Below, one piece after another: positions 46,677-57,112 of a stretch of 64,000 bases of DNA. The notes beneath the pieces are model-generated. The model had not been told where the DNA came from, searched no databases, and was given only the letters and a program-made list of their open reading frames with translations. How positions within the stretch are numbered: position 1 is the stretch's first letter; each line of letters opens with the position of its first letter. The position numbers and the translations under genes were made by a program. Origin of the DNA: Roseococcus pinisoli (lineage in GTDB: Bacteria; Pseudomonadota; Alphaproteobacteria; Acetobacterales; Acetobacteraceae); the NCBI RefSeq assembly GCF_018413645.1, contig NZ_JAHCDA010000001.1, forward strand, positions 1,550,001-1,614,000. The letters are read 5' to 3'.

Positions 46677-48416
46677 CTATTCCGCCGGACGGTATCCCGG
46701 CGCCCTGGTGGGGGCGTGGTCGTCGGCGAAGAGGTCGCGATCCTTTGTCTCCGGCAGGAAGATCACGCCGATGACCACGGTCGCGACCGCGAAGATGATC
46801 GGGTACCAGAGGCCGAAGTAGATATCGCCCGTCGCCGCGATCAGGGCGAAGGTCGTCGCCGGCAGCAGGCCGCCGAACCAGCCGTTGCCGATGTGATAGG
46901 GCAGCGACATGCCGGTGTAGCGGATCCGCGTCGGGAAGAGCTCCACCAGGGCGGCCGCGATCGGCCCGTAGACCATGGTCACGTAGATCACCAGGATGAA
47001 CAGGATGCCGATGATCACGGCCGGCTGCTCGCGGAAGATGTCGAAGGGATGCGCCATCTTCACGACCGAGGGGTTGGCCGCGGGCGGGAAGCCCGCTGCG
47101 GTCAGCGCCGCGCTCAGCTCACGCGTGAAGGTGGCCCGCGCCGCTGCTGCGCCGGCCCCGGCCTGCGTGACGTCGAAGGAATTCACCACCGAGTTGCCCA
47201 CATGCACCGTCGCCACGTGGCCGGCCGGCCCCGTTTCCTGCGTGTAGGGGATGGAGAGGCCCGCCAGCGCCGCCTTGGCGATGTCGCAGGAGGTGGTGAA
47301 GGTCACCGTTCCGGTGGGGTTGAACTGGAAGTGGCAGTCGCCGGGCGCCGCGACCACGCGGACCGGGATGTTCTGCTGCGCGGCGTAAAGGGCCGGGTTG
47401 GCCTCGCGCGTCAGCATCTGGAAGAGCGGGAAGTAGGTCAGCGCCGCCAGGGCGCAGCCCAGCAGGATGATCGGCTTGCGGCCGATCTTGTCGGACAGCC
47501 AGCCGAAGAAGATGAAGCCGCCGGTGCCGAGGATGAGCGACCAGGCGATCAGCAGATTCGCCGTGTAGCCGTCGACCTTCAGGATGCTCTGGATGAAGAA
47601 GAGCGCGTAGAACTGGCCCGTGTACCAGACGACGCCCTGGCCCATGGTCAGGCCGAAGAGGGCGATGAGCGCGATCTTGGCGTTCTTCCACTGCCCGAAG
47701 GCCTCGGTGAGCGGCGCCTTGGAGCCCGTGCCCTCGGCCTTCATCTTCTGGAAGGCCGGGCTTTCCTGCAGCTGCAGCCGGATCCAGACCGAGATGCCGA
47801 GCAGCACGATCGAGAGCAGGAAGGGGATGCGCCAGCCCCAATCGGCGAAGGCGGCCTCGCCCAGCGCGGTGCGAGTGAAGAGGATCACCAGCAGCGAGAG
47901 GAAGAGGCCGAGCGTCGCGGTGGTCTGAATCCAGCTCGTATAGAAGCCGCGCCGGCCCTGGGGCGCGTGCTCGGCGACGTAGGTCGCGGCACCGCCATAC
48001 TCGCCGCCGAGCGCGAGGCCCTGGAGGAGGCGCAGGATGATGAGGATGACGGCGGCCGAGATGCCGATCTGATCCGAGGTGGGCAGGATGCCGACGATGA
48101 AGGTCGAGGTGCCCATGATCAGGATGGTGACGAGGAAGGTGTACTTGCGCCCGACCAGGTCGCCGAGGCGACCGAAGACCAGGGCGCCGAAGGGCCGCAC
48201 GAGGAAGCCGGCGGCGAAGGCCAGCAGCGCGAAGATGTTGCGCGTGTTGGGGTCGAACTGGCTGAAGAACTTGGCGCCGATGATGACCGCGAGGCTGCCG
48301 TAGAGATAGAAGTCGTACCATTCGAAGACCGTGCCGAGCGAGGAGGCGAAGATCACCTTCTTCTCGCCGGCGGTCATCGGTCGTGGGGCGGCTGGCGCCC
48401 TTGCGTATCCAGACAT
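46677..48416 (-). CDS. MHS-family MFS transporter with large periplasmic insertion
   Basis: A 579-residue secondary transporter of the metabolite:H+ symporter branch (ProP/ShiA/KgtP type). N-terminal pattern SSLGTVFEWYDFYLYGSLA is diagnostic, as are the loops GRLGDLVGRKYTF and GGEYGGAATYVAEHAP. Family members are ~430-450 residues; here ~120 extra residues (about 335-458) sit between helices 9 and 10, on the periplasmic side by topology, with two Cys (~360 and ~377). C-terminal helices then resume with FPTRIRYTGMSLPYHIGNG. Substrate unknown (carboxylate or betaine-like by family). Its 5' region is AT-rich. Confidence 0.93.
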   Translation of the reverse strand: MSGYARAPAAPRPMTAGEKKVIFASSLGTVFEWYDFYLYGSLAVIIGAKFFSQFDPNTRNIFALLAFAAGFLVRPFGALVFGRLGDLVGRKYTFLVTILIMGTSTFIVGILPTSDQIGISAAVILIILRLLQGLALGGEYGGAATYVAEHAPQGRRGFYTSWIQTTATLGLFLSLLVILFTRTALGEAAFADWGWRIPFLLSIVLLGISVWIRLQLQESPAFQKMKAEGTGSKAPLTEAFGQWKNAKIALIALFGLTMGQGVVWYTGQFYALFFIQSILKVDGYTANLLIAWSLILGTGGFIFFGWLSDKIGRKPIILLGCALAALTYFPLFQMLTREANPALYAAQQNIPVRVVAAPGDCHFQFNPTGTVTFTTSCDIAKAALAGLSIPYTQETGPAGHVATVHVGNSVVNSFDVTQAGAGAAAARATFTRELSAALTAAGFPPAANPSVVKMAHPFDIFREQPAVIIGILFILVIYVTMVYGPIAAALVELFPTRIRYTGMSLPYHIGNGWFGGLLPATTFALIAATGDIYFGLWYPIIFAVATVVIGVIFLPETKDRDLFADDHAPTRAPGYRPAE

Positions 48417-48725
48417 TCACCACCCCTTTTTGCTGGCTTCTTCAGGCCATGGACACCGCCGCCCGCATGCCCGGGGGCACGCGCGACGTGACGTTGTTCT
48501 TTTTTCTGCCGCTCCGACCGAGGTCAGATCAACTAACGATATATGACTTTTGTTTAATTCGGATGGTGCGATACGGGCGGGGAAGGGGCCGCGTCATTTT
48601 GACATCTGTAGTAACGCAATATGAGAATTGAACACTCTGAAACGAGAATGGTGGGATCGTGATTCCGTCTATCCTGCAGAATCATGCATTCGAATTGATC
48701 GGGGCGTTGCAGGGCTTAAGCCGCA
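48417..48725. other. Low-GC intergenic region between panE and the MHS transporter gene
   Basis: About 310 bp with no credible gene, clearly richer in A and T than its surroundings (for example GATATATGACTTTTG near 48540 and T-rich stretches at 48497-48506). It must contain the minus-strand promoter of the transporter gene, but no convincing -35/-10 pair stands out. A short palindrome GGCTTAAGCC (48713-48722) flanks the panE stop, and a weak 6-bp hairpin is present at 48660-48684. Confidence 0.5.
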
Positions 48726-49703
48726 TTAAAGGCAGCCCGCCGCCTTCGCCCGCGCGCGCACCAGCGACAGCACGATCCGGCAGGTCGGCGCCGGCAGCCG
48801 GGTCAGCTCCGCGAATTCGACGATAACGCCCAGCAGCGCCTCGATCTCCATGGGCCGGCCGCGCTCGAGGTCCTGCAGCATGGAGGTGCGGTGCGCGCCC
48901 ACCTCGGCCGCGCCGGCGATGCGCTTGTCCACGTCGATGGCGAAGCGCACGCCGAGCGCCTCGCCGATGGCCTGCGCTTCCAGCATCATGGCGCGCGCTA
49001 CCTCGCGCTGGCCCGGATCGCCCGTCAGCTCCTGCAGCGTGTTGCAGGTGAGGGCGCTGATCGGGTTGAAGGCCAGGTTGCCCCAGAGCTTCACCCAGAT
49101 CTCGTCGCGGATGCGGGGGCGGATGGGGGCCTTGAAGCCGGCGGCGATCAGCGCGGCGCTCAGCGCCTCGATGCGCGGGGTGCGGGTCCCGCCGGGTTCG
49201 CCCAGGGTGAAGCGGTCGCCATAGCCGTGCTCGATGACACCGGGCTCCGCCACCTCGGCCGCCGGATAGACGATGCAGCCGATGGCGCGCTCCGGCGGCA
49301 GCAGGCGCGAGACCTCGCCGCCCGGGTCCACGCTCTCGACGCGGCGGCCCTCATGGGCGCTGCCGATCTCGTGGAAGTACCACCAGGGAATCCCGTTCAC
49401 CGCGGAGACGATGGCGGTCTCGGGCCCCAGCAGCGGCTGCATCTGCACGGCGGCCGAGGGCAGGGAATGCGCCTTCAGCGTGACGATCACGGCATCCTGC
49501 GGCCCGGCCTCCGCGGCGGTGGCGACGCAGCGGGGATGCACGACGGTCTCGGCGCCGCTGCTGATCAGCTTCAGCCCGCGCTCCTGCATCGCGGCCAGGT
49601 GCGGCCCGCGGGCGATGAGGGTGACCTCGGCCGATTTCGCCGCCTCGATCCGGGCGGCCATGAGCCCGCCGATGGCGCCGGCCCCGAAGATGCAGATGCG
49701 CAT
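48726..49703 (-). CDS. panE: 2-dehydropantoate 2-reductase family protein
   Basis: A 325-residue NADPH-dependent ketopantoate reductase-like enzyme (pantothenate pathway or a paralogue acting on other 2-keto acids). N-terminal Rossmann motif ICIFGAGAIGGLMAARIE; VTLKAHSLPSAA and SAVNGIPWW mark the substrate side, and the catalytic Lys/Asn pair lies in EIWVKLWGNLAFNP. AGGAG sits 6 nt before the ATG. ApbA/PanE paralogues are common in this group and this one is beside an acyl-CoA ligase, so a catabolic role is possible. Confidence 0.88.
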   Translation of the reverse strand: MRICIFGAGAIGGLMAARIEAAKSAEVTLIARGPHLAAMQERGLKLISSGAETVVHPRCVATAAEAGPQDAVIVTLKAHSLPSAAVQMQPLLGPETAIVSAVNGIPWWYFHEIGSAHEGRRVESVDPGGEVSRLLPPERAIGCIVYPAAEVAEPGVIEHGYGDRFTLGEPGGTRTPRIEALSAALIAAGFKAPIRPRIRDEIWVKLWGNLAFNPISALTCNTLQELTGDPGQREVARAMMLEAQAIGEALGVRFAIDVDKRIAGAAEVGAHRTSMLQDLERGRPMEIEALLGVIVEFAELTRLPAPTCRIVLSLVRARAKAAGCL

Positions 49704-49720
49704 GATTTCTCCTATGGGAT

Positions 49721-49827
49721 GCGAGGGGCGCTGCCCCTCGCGCACCCCGCCAGGGCTTTTGGCCCTGGACCCGAAGGTGCAGGAAACTGAGTTTCCTGCT
49801 GGGGGAGCTTGAGGGGGCAAGGCCCCC

Positions 49828-49831
<4 letters not shown>
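49721..49831. repeat. Array of four tandem hairpins
   Basis: Four successive near-perfect stem-loops occupy 110 bp: 49721-49729/49733-49741 (9 bp), 49750-49756/49762-49768 (7 bp), 49779-49787/49791-49799 (9 bp) and 49809-49818/49822-49831 (10 bp). The last overlaps the acyl-CoA ligase stop codon. The spacers differ. It looks like a REP/BIME-like extragenic element or a compound terminator between the ligase and panE genes, both on the minus strand. Confidence 0.7.
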
Positions 49832-51342
<1,511 letters not shown>

Positions 51343-51426
51343 TCCGGGCGTCTCCCCCATCGTCCCTGGGGAGATGCTGCGCCCAAACGATCGGCGACGG
51401 GAAGCGCCTTCTGGCGGCGTGAGGCC

Positions 51427-52167
51427 TTAGCCCAGCCCGAGCACGTCGCTCATCGAGTAGAGGCCGGGCGCCCGCCCCGAGAGCCACTGCGCCGCGCGCA
51501 CCGCCCCGGTCGCATAGGCGCGCCGGTCGAAGCTGCGATGGGTGAGGGCGATGTGCTCCGAGCCGGCGGCGAAGAGCAGCGTGTGCTCGCCCACCACCTG
51601 GCCGCCGCGCAGCGCGGCGAAGCCGATCGTGCCGGTCTTGCGCGCGCCGGTATGGCCGTCGCGCCCGCTCTCGCGCCCCGCCTCCTCCAGCGTGGTGCCG
51701 CGGCCCTTGGCCACGGCACGGCCCATGGCGATGGCGGTACCCGAGGGCGCATCCACCTTCTGGCGGTGATGCATCTCCACGATCTCGGCGTCGTACTGCT
51801 CGGCCGGCAGGGCGGCGGCGAGCTTCTCCGCCAGCGCGAGGACGAGGTTCACGCCGGTCGCGAAATTCGCGGCATAGACGATGGGCGCGCGCTGCGCGGC
51901 CTCGGCCACGGCCTTCTCCTCGGCGGCGGAAAGACCGGAGGAGCCGAGCACGAGCCCCTTGCCGAGCTCGGCCGCCAGCGCGGCATGCGCGGGCGCCGAA
52001 TGCGCGTTCGTGAAGTCGATGACGACGTCGCTGGCCTGGAACAGCGCGCGCGGATCGTCGCCGCGTGCCGTGCCGCCGGCGAGCGTCGCGCCCGCGGCGG
52101 CGACCTCCTCCGAGAGCAGCTGGCCCATGCGGCCGGCGATGCCGGTGATGCCGATGCGGAGGCTCAT
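51427..52167 (-). CDS. dapB: 4-hydroxy-tetrahydrodipicolinate reductase
   Basis: NAD(P)H-dependent step of diaminopimelate/lysine synthesis. A 246-residue protein with the N-terminal Rossmann motif GITGIAGRMG, the loop VVIDFTNAHS, the active-site EMHHRQKVDAPSGTA and the C-terminal RAAQWLSGRAPGLYSM. Slightly shorter than E. coli DapB (273). dapF, acting later in the same pathway, is also in this window. The ATG at 52167 is the family N-terminus. Confidence 0.96.
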   Translation of the reverse strand: MSLRIGITGIAGRMGQLLSEEVAAAGATLAGGTARGDDPRALFQASDVVIDFTNAHSAPAHAALAAELGKGLVLGSSGLSAAEEKAVAEAAQRAPIVYAANFATGVNLVLALAEKLAAALPAEQYDAEIVEMHHRQKVDAPSGTAIAMGRAVAKGRGTTLEEAGRESGRDGHTGARKTGTIGFAALRGGQVVGEHTLLFAAGSEHIALTHRSFDRRAYATGAVRAAQWLSGRAPGLYSMSDVLGLG

Positions 52168-52273
52168 CTCATTTCCCTTTCTCAGGCGGCCGTCATGACG
52201 CGGAGCGGGCCACGAAGGCAACCCTGCCTCCCTCCGATGCGTTCACTTGGCAAGGCAACTGGAAAGGAACGAC

Positions 52274-52642
52274 ATGATCGACACCATCCGCCAGCCCACC
52301 ACCGCCGATCTCACCGAAGACACCCAGGGCTATCTCGTCGCCGCGGGCAAGGTGAACGGAGTCTCGGTCTTCGGCGCCGATCGCGAACGCATCGGCCATA
52401 TCGAAGACCTGATGATCGACAAGCGCGCGGGCACCGTCGAATACGGCGTGCTGAATTTCGGCGGCTTCCTGGGCCTCGGCTCGAAGCACTATGCCGTGCC
52501 GTGGCGCATGCTGCGCTACGACAACGAACTCGAGGGCTTCGTCGTGGACAACATCACGAAGGAGCGCCTGGATTCGGCGCCGGTCTATGAGCCGGTCGGC
52601 GTGCGCGACTGGAGCCTGGTCGACAACTACTGGGGCATCTGA
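52274..52642 (+). CDS. PRC-barrel domain protein
   Basis: A 122-residue protein with one PRC-barrel domain (residues ~25-100): NGVSVFGADRERIGHIEDLM followed by AGTVEYGVLNFGGFLGLGSK and YAVPWRMLRYD. PRC-barrels occur in RimM, the photosynthetic reaction-centre H subunit and stress-related small proteins; this stand-alone type is common in alphaproteobacteria and is of unknown function. AAAGGA lies ~7 nt before the ATG. It is divergent from dapB. Confidence 0.88.
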   Translation: MIDTIRQPTTADLTEDTQGYLVAAGKVNGVSVFGADRERIGHIEDLMIDKRAGTVEYGVLNFGGFLGLGSKHYAVPWRMLRYDNELEGFVVDNITKERLDSAPVYEPVGVRDWSLVDNYWGI

Positions 52643-52717
52643 CGCCCCGGTGAACTGACGACTGTGACATGACGACGGCGAGGCGGCCGGTCCCTGGCGG
52701 GGCCGGCCGCTTTCGCG

Positions 52718-53848
52718 TCAGCGGGCCAGGCCGTCCCAGAATTCCTTCACCTTGGCGAAGAAACCCTCGTTCTCCGGCGAGTGCTTCCCGCCGTTCTCCG
52801 CTTCCGCCTCGAAGGCCTCCAGCAGCTCGCGCTGACGGGGCGAGAGGTGGAGCGGGGTTTCCACCACCACCTGCACGTACATGTCCCCGCGCGCCGCGCT
52901 GCGCAGCACCGAGAAGCCCTTGCCGCGCAGCCGGAAGTTGTCGCCCGTCTGCGTGCCGGCGGGGATCTTCACCGCCGAGCGGCCGCCATCGATCGAAGGC
53001 ACCTCCACGCTGGCGCCGAGCGCCGCCTGCGTCATGCGCAGCGGTACGCGGACCATGATGTTGGGTCCCTCGCGCTGGAAGAGCGGGTGCGGCTTCACGC
53101 CAATATCGACGTAGAGGTCGCCCGCCGGAGAACCGCGCAGCCCCGCCTCGCCCTCGCCGGAGAGGCGGATGCGCGTGCCGTCCTCCACGCCCGCGGGGAT
53201 GGAGACGTTCAGCGTGCGGTCGCGCTGCACGCGGCCCGCGCCATGGCAGATCTTGCAGGGGTTCTTGATGATCTTGCCCGAGCCCGAGCAGGTCGGGCAG
53301 GTGCGCTCGATCAGGAAGAAGCCCTGCTGCGCGCGCACCTTGCCTGCGCCGCGGCAGGTGCCGCAGGTCTGCACGCTGGCGCTGCCGCCCTCGGCGCCGG
53401 AGCCCGTGCAGGCCTCGCACTGGACCGAGGAGGGGACGCGGATGGTCTTCTTGACGCCCGCGAAGGCCTCTTCGAGCGTGACATGGACCTCCTGGCGGAG
53501 ATCCGCGCCGCGGCCGGAATTCTGGCGCCCGCCGCCCCGGCCGCCGAAGCGGCCGAACATCTCCTCGAAGATATCCTCGAAGCCGCCGCCCTGCCCGAAG
53601 GGACTGCCTCCGGCGCCGCCATTCTCGAAGGCGCCGTGGCCGTAGCGGTCGTAGGCGGCGCGTTTCTCGCCGTCCTTCAGGATCTCATAGGCCTCGCTGA
53701 TCTCCTTGAACCGCGCCTCGGCCTTGTCGTCGCCGTGGTTGCGGTCAGGGTGATACTGCATCGCGAGCTTGCGATAGGCCTTCTTCAGGTCGTCGTCGGT
53801 GGCGTCGCGTCCGACGCCGAGCACTTCGTAACAGTCGCGCTTGGCCAT
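52718..53848 (-). CDS. dnaJ: Chaperone DnaJ
   Basis: Type I Hsp40 co-chaperone of DnaK, 376 residues. J domain 1-70 with HPD in [11 protein letters not shown]; Gly/Phe-rich linker (~75-125); four CxxCxGxG zinc repeats ([32 protein letters not shown]); C-terminal substrate-binding domains. It lies 83 bp after dnaK with an intercistronic hairpin. Confidence 0.98.
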   Translation of the reverse strand: MAKRDCYEVLGVGRDATDDDLKKAYRKLAMQYHPDRNHGDDKAEARFKEISEAYEILKDGEKRAAYDRYGHGAFENGGAGGSPFGQGGGFEDIFEEMFGRFGGRGGGRQNSGRGADLRQEVHVTLEEAFAGVKKTIRVPSSVQCEACTGSGAEGGSASVQTCGTCRGAGKVRAQQGFFLIERTCPTCSGSGKIIKNPCKICHGAGRVQRDRTLNVSIPAGVEDGTRIRLSGEGEAGLRGSPAGDLYVDIGVKPHPLFQREGPNIMVRVPLRMTQAALGASVEVPSIDGGRSAVKIPAGTQTGDNFRLRGKGFSVLRSAARGDMYVQVVVETPLHLSPRQRELLEAFEAEAENGGKHSPENEGFFAKVKEFWDGLAR

Positions 53849-53876
53849 TCTTTCGCCCTACCCGAAATGAAGCGAC

Positions 53877-53900
53877 GCCCGGGCCATCGCTGGCCCGGGC
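53877..53900 (-). terminator. Hairpin between dnaK and dnaJ
   Basis: A perfect 10-bp stem GCCCGGGCCA / TGGCCCGGGC (53877-53886, 53891-53900) with a 4-nt loop. No U-run follows on the minus strand, so partial attenuation or processing is more likely than full termination. Confidence 0.5.
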
Positions 53901-53931
53901 GGGAAAAGATGAAGGATGCCGTCGAGCAACC

Positions 53932-55839
<1,908 letters not shown>

Positions 55840-55943
55840 TGCCTGCTCCGTTGCGGCGACTAACCCCCGGCCCTCACAGGCGCCGGGCGAAGCCCCTTGG
55901 CAGGTCCGCGCCCCATGCGCGGCCCTTTTGTCCCCTGCCCATG

Positions 55944-55969
55944 TATTAAGCAGCGCGGCGCCGGACAAG
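55944..55969 (-). promoter_or_regulatory. Candidate promoter of dnaK (sigma-32 or sigma-70 type)
   Basis: On the minus strand CTTG (plus 55966-55969), 15 nt and CTTAATA (plus 55944-55950) resemble the alphaproteobacterial heat-shock consensus CTTG-N16-17-CYTATNT with a spacer one short. The leader would be ~100 nt. No CIRCE element was seen. Confidence 0.35.
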
Positions 55970-56062
55970 ATGGGACGGCCCAGTTTCGCAACGGAAGGGC
56001 GCAGCTGTGGCCCGTAATCCTCGGATCAGGGCGAGGGTCGCCCCATGGGCGGAATATTTTCA

Positions 56063-56091
56063 TTCACAACCGCGTAAATGCCGGATACCAT
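56063..56091 (+). promoter_or_regulatory. Promoter of the Lrp/AsnC regulator gene
   Basis: TTCACA (56063-56068), 17 bp and TACCAT (56086-56091) place the predicted start at about 56098, the A of the ATG. With no Shine-Dalgarno, a leaderless message is likely. The AT-rich flank GGAATATTTTCATTC could be an Lrp-type autoregulatory site. Confidence 0.45.
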
Positions 56092-56097
56092 CCGGGT

Positions 56098-56571
56098 ATG
56101 GACGAGATAGACCGGAAGATTGCCATCGCCGTCCAGCAGGATGGTGCTGCGGGTCTCTCCGACCTTGCGAAGGTATCGGGCCTCTCCGTCTCCGCGACGG
56201 CGGAACGGGTGAAGCGGCTTGAGGAGAGGGGGGTGATCCGCGGCTGGCACGCGGAGCTCGACCCTGCCGAAGTGGGCTGCCCCCTGCTGGCCTTCCTGCG
56301 CGTCGCGATCCGGCCGGGCCGGGACGAGACGGGCTTCCGCCGCGCCGTCCGCAAGCTGGAGGCCGTGCTGGAGTGCCATCAGCTCACCGGCGAATGGTCG
56401 TTCCTCGTGAAGCTCCGGGTGCCGGACATCGCCGCGCTGGACCAGCTCCTCGGCCACGAGATCCGGCCCTTGCCGGGGATCGAGCGCCTCTCCGTCGAGG
56501 TCGCGATGGCGACGATCAAGGAAACGGCGCTGCTGCCCGTTCCCCGCCAGCCGGTGGAGGAGGAGGCCTAG
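56098..56571 (+). CDS. Lrp/AsnC family transcriptional regulator
   Basis: A 157-residue regulator: an N-terminal winged helix-turn-helix (residues ~1-60; DLAKVSGLSVSATAERVKRL followed by EERGVIRGW) and a C-terminal RAM ligand-binding domain (~65-145; LAFLRVAIRPGRDETG and GEWSFLVKLRVPDIAALD). Such proteins bind amino acids and form octamers. No clear target: the neighbours are dnaK (divergent) and a secreted protein (convergent). Confidence 0.92.
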   Translation: MDEIDRKIAIAVQQDGAAGLSDLAKVSGLSVSATAERVKRLEERGVIRGWHAELDPAEVGCPLLAFLRVAIRPGRDETGFRRAVRKLEAVLECHQLTGEWSFLVKLRVPDIAALDQLLGHEIRPLPGIERLSVEVAMATIKETALLPVPRQPVEEEA

Positions 56572-56577
56572 CCTCCC

Positions 56578-56970
56578 CTACCGCACGCAGCGCAACTGCA
56601 CGTCGCGGCGGAGCTCCTCGTCGGTCACCAATGTGCCGCGCGGCATCGAGCCGACGAAATGGGTGCCGCGGGCGCGTGGTTCCAGCCGCCGCCACTGGTT
56701 CACCGCAGCCATCTGCACATTGGGCGAGGCGAAGTTCAGCACGAAGGAGACCGAGTGCCGCGCGCGGTTCTCCAGCGTCACCGCGATGCCCAGCCGCCCG
56801 CCGTCATGGGGCCCCGTCAGTTCCCGGTCGACGCTGACGATCGCCAGGATGCCGGAGGCGATGCAATCCACCTCGGCCGGCGGCCGCTGATAGGCGGCGA
56901 GCATGTGCGGCTGCGCCATGGCCGGCGCCGCCCCGAGCAACAGGGCGGCCAGAAGGACAAGGCGGCGCAT
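56578..56970 (-). CDS. Small secreted protein of unknown function
   Basis: A 130-residue product with a signal peptide (RRLVLLAALLLGAAPAMAQ) and a ~110-residue mature domain with a central beta-sandwich-like pattern (LGIAVTLENRARHSVSFVLNF) and a Cys near each end (C36 and C128 approx.) that could form a disulfide. I cannot name a family. It lies 142 bp downstream of the pheT stop with a strong hairpin between, so it is probably its own unit. Confidence 0.75.
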   Translation of the reverse strand: MRRLVLLAALLLGAAPAMAQPHMLAAYQRPPAEVDCIASGILAIVSVDRELTGPHDGGRLGIAVTLENRARHSVSFVLNFASPNVQMAAVNQWRRLEPRARGTHFVGSMPRGTLVTDEELRRDVQLRCVR

Positions 56971-57065
56971 CGATCGAACTTTCCCAGGAAAATCAGGCTG
57001 CCCATTAGTTGGCGCCTTGGGGCCGGGCTCCAGTGCGGGAAAACACGGATGCCGGCAGCCCTGAT

Positions 57066-57098
57066 GGATCGGCGTATCCCTGCGGGAGACGCCGATCC
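57066..57098 (-). terminator. Terminator-like hairpin after pheT
   Basis: A 10-bp perfect outer stem GGATCGGCGT / ACGCCGATCC (57066-57075, 57089-57098), an A-G mismatch and a 4-bp inner stem TCCC/GGGA with a 3-nt loop. It lies 15 bp downstream of the pheT stop. No T-run. Confidence 0.55.
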
Positions 57099-57112
57099 GC
57101 TCCGGCACCTTC

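Noticed and set aside
48383-48631. An 82-codon plus-strand ORF in the low-GC gap
   Set aside because: Its first part overlaps the antisense of the transporter gene, there is no ribosome-binding site, and the product has no family resemblance.
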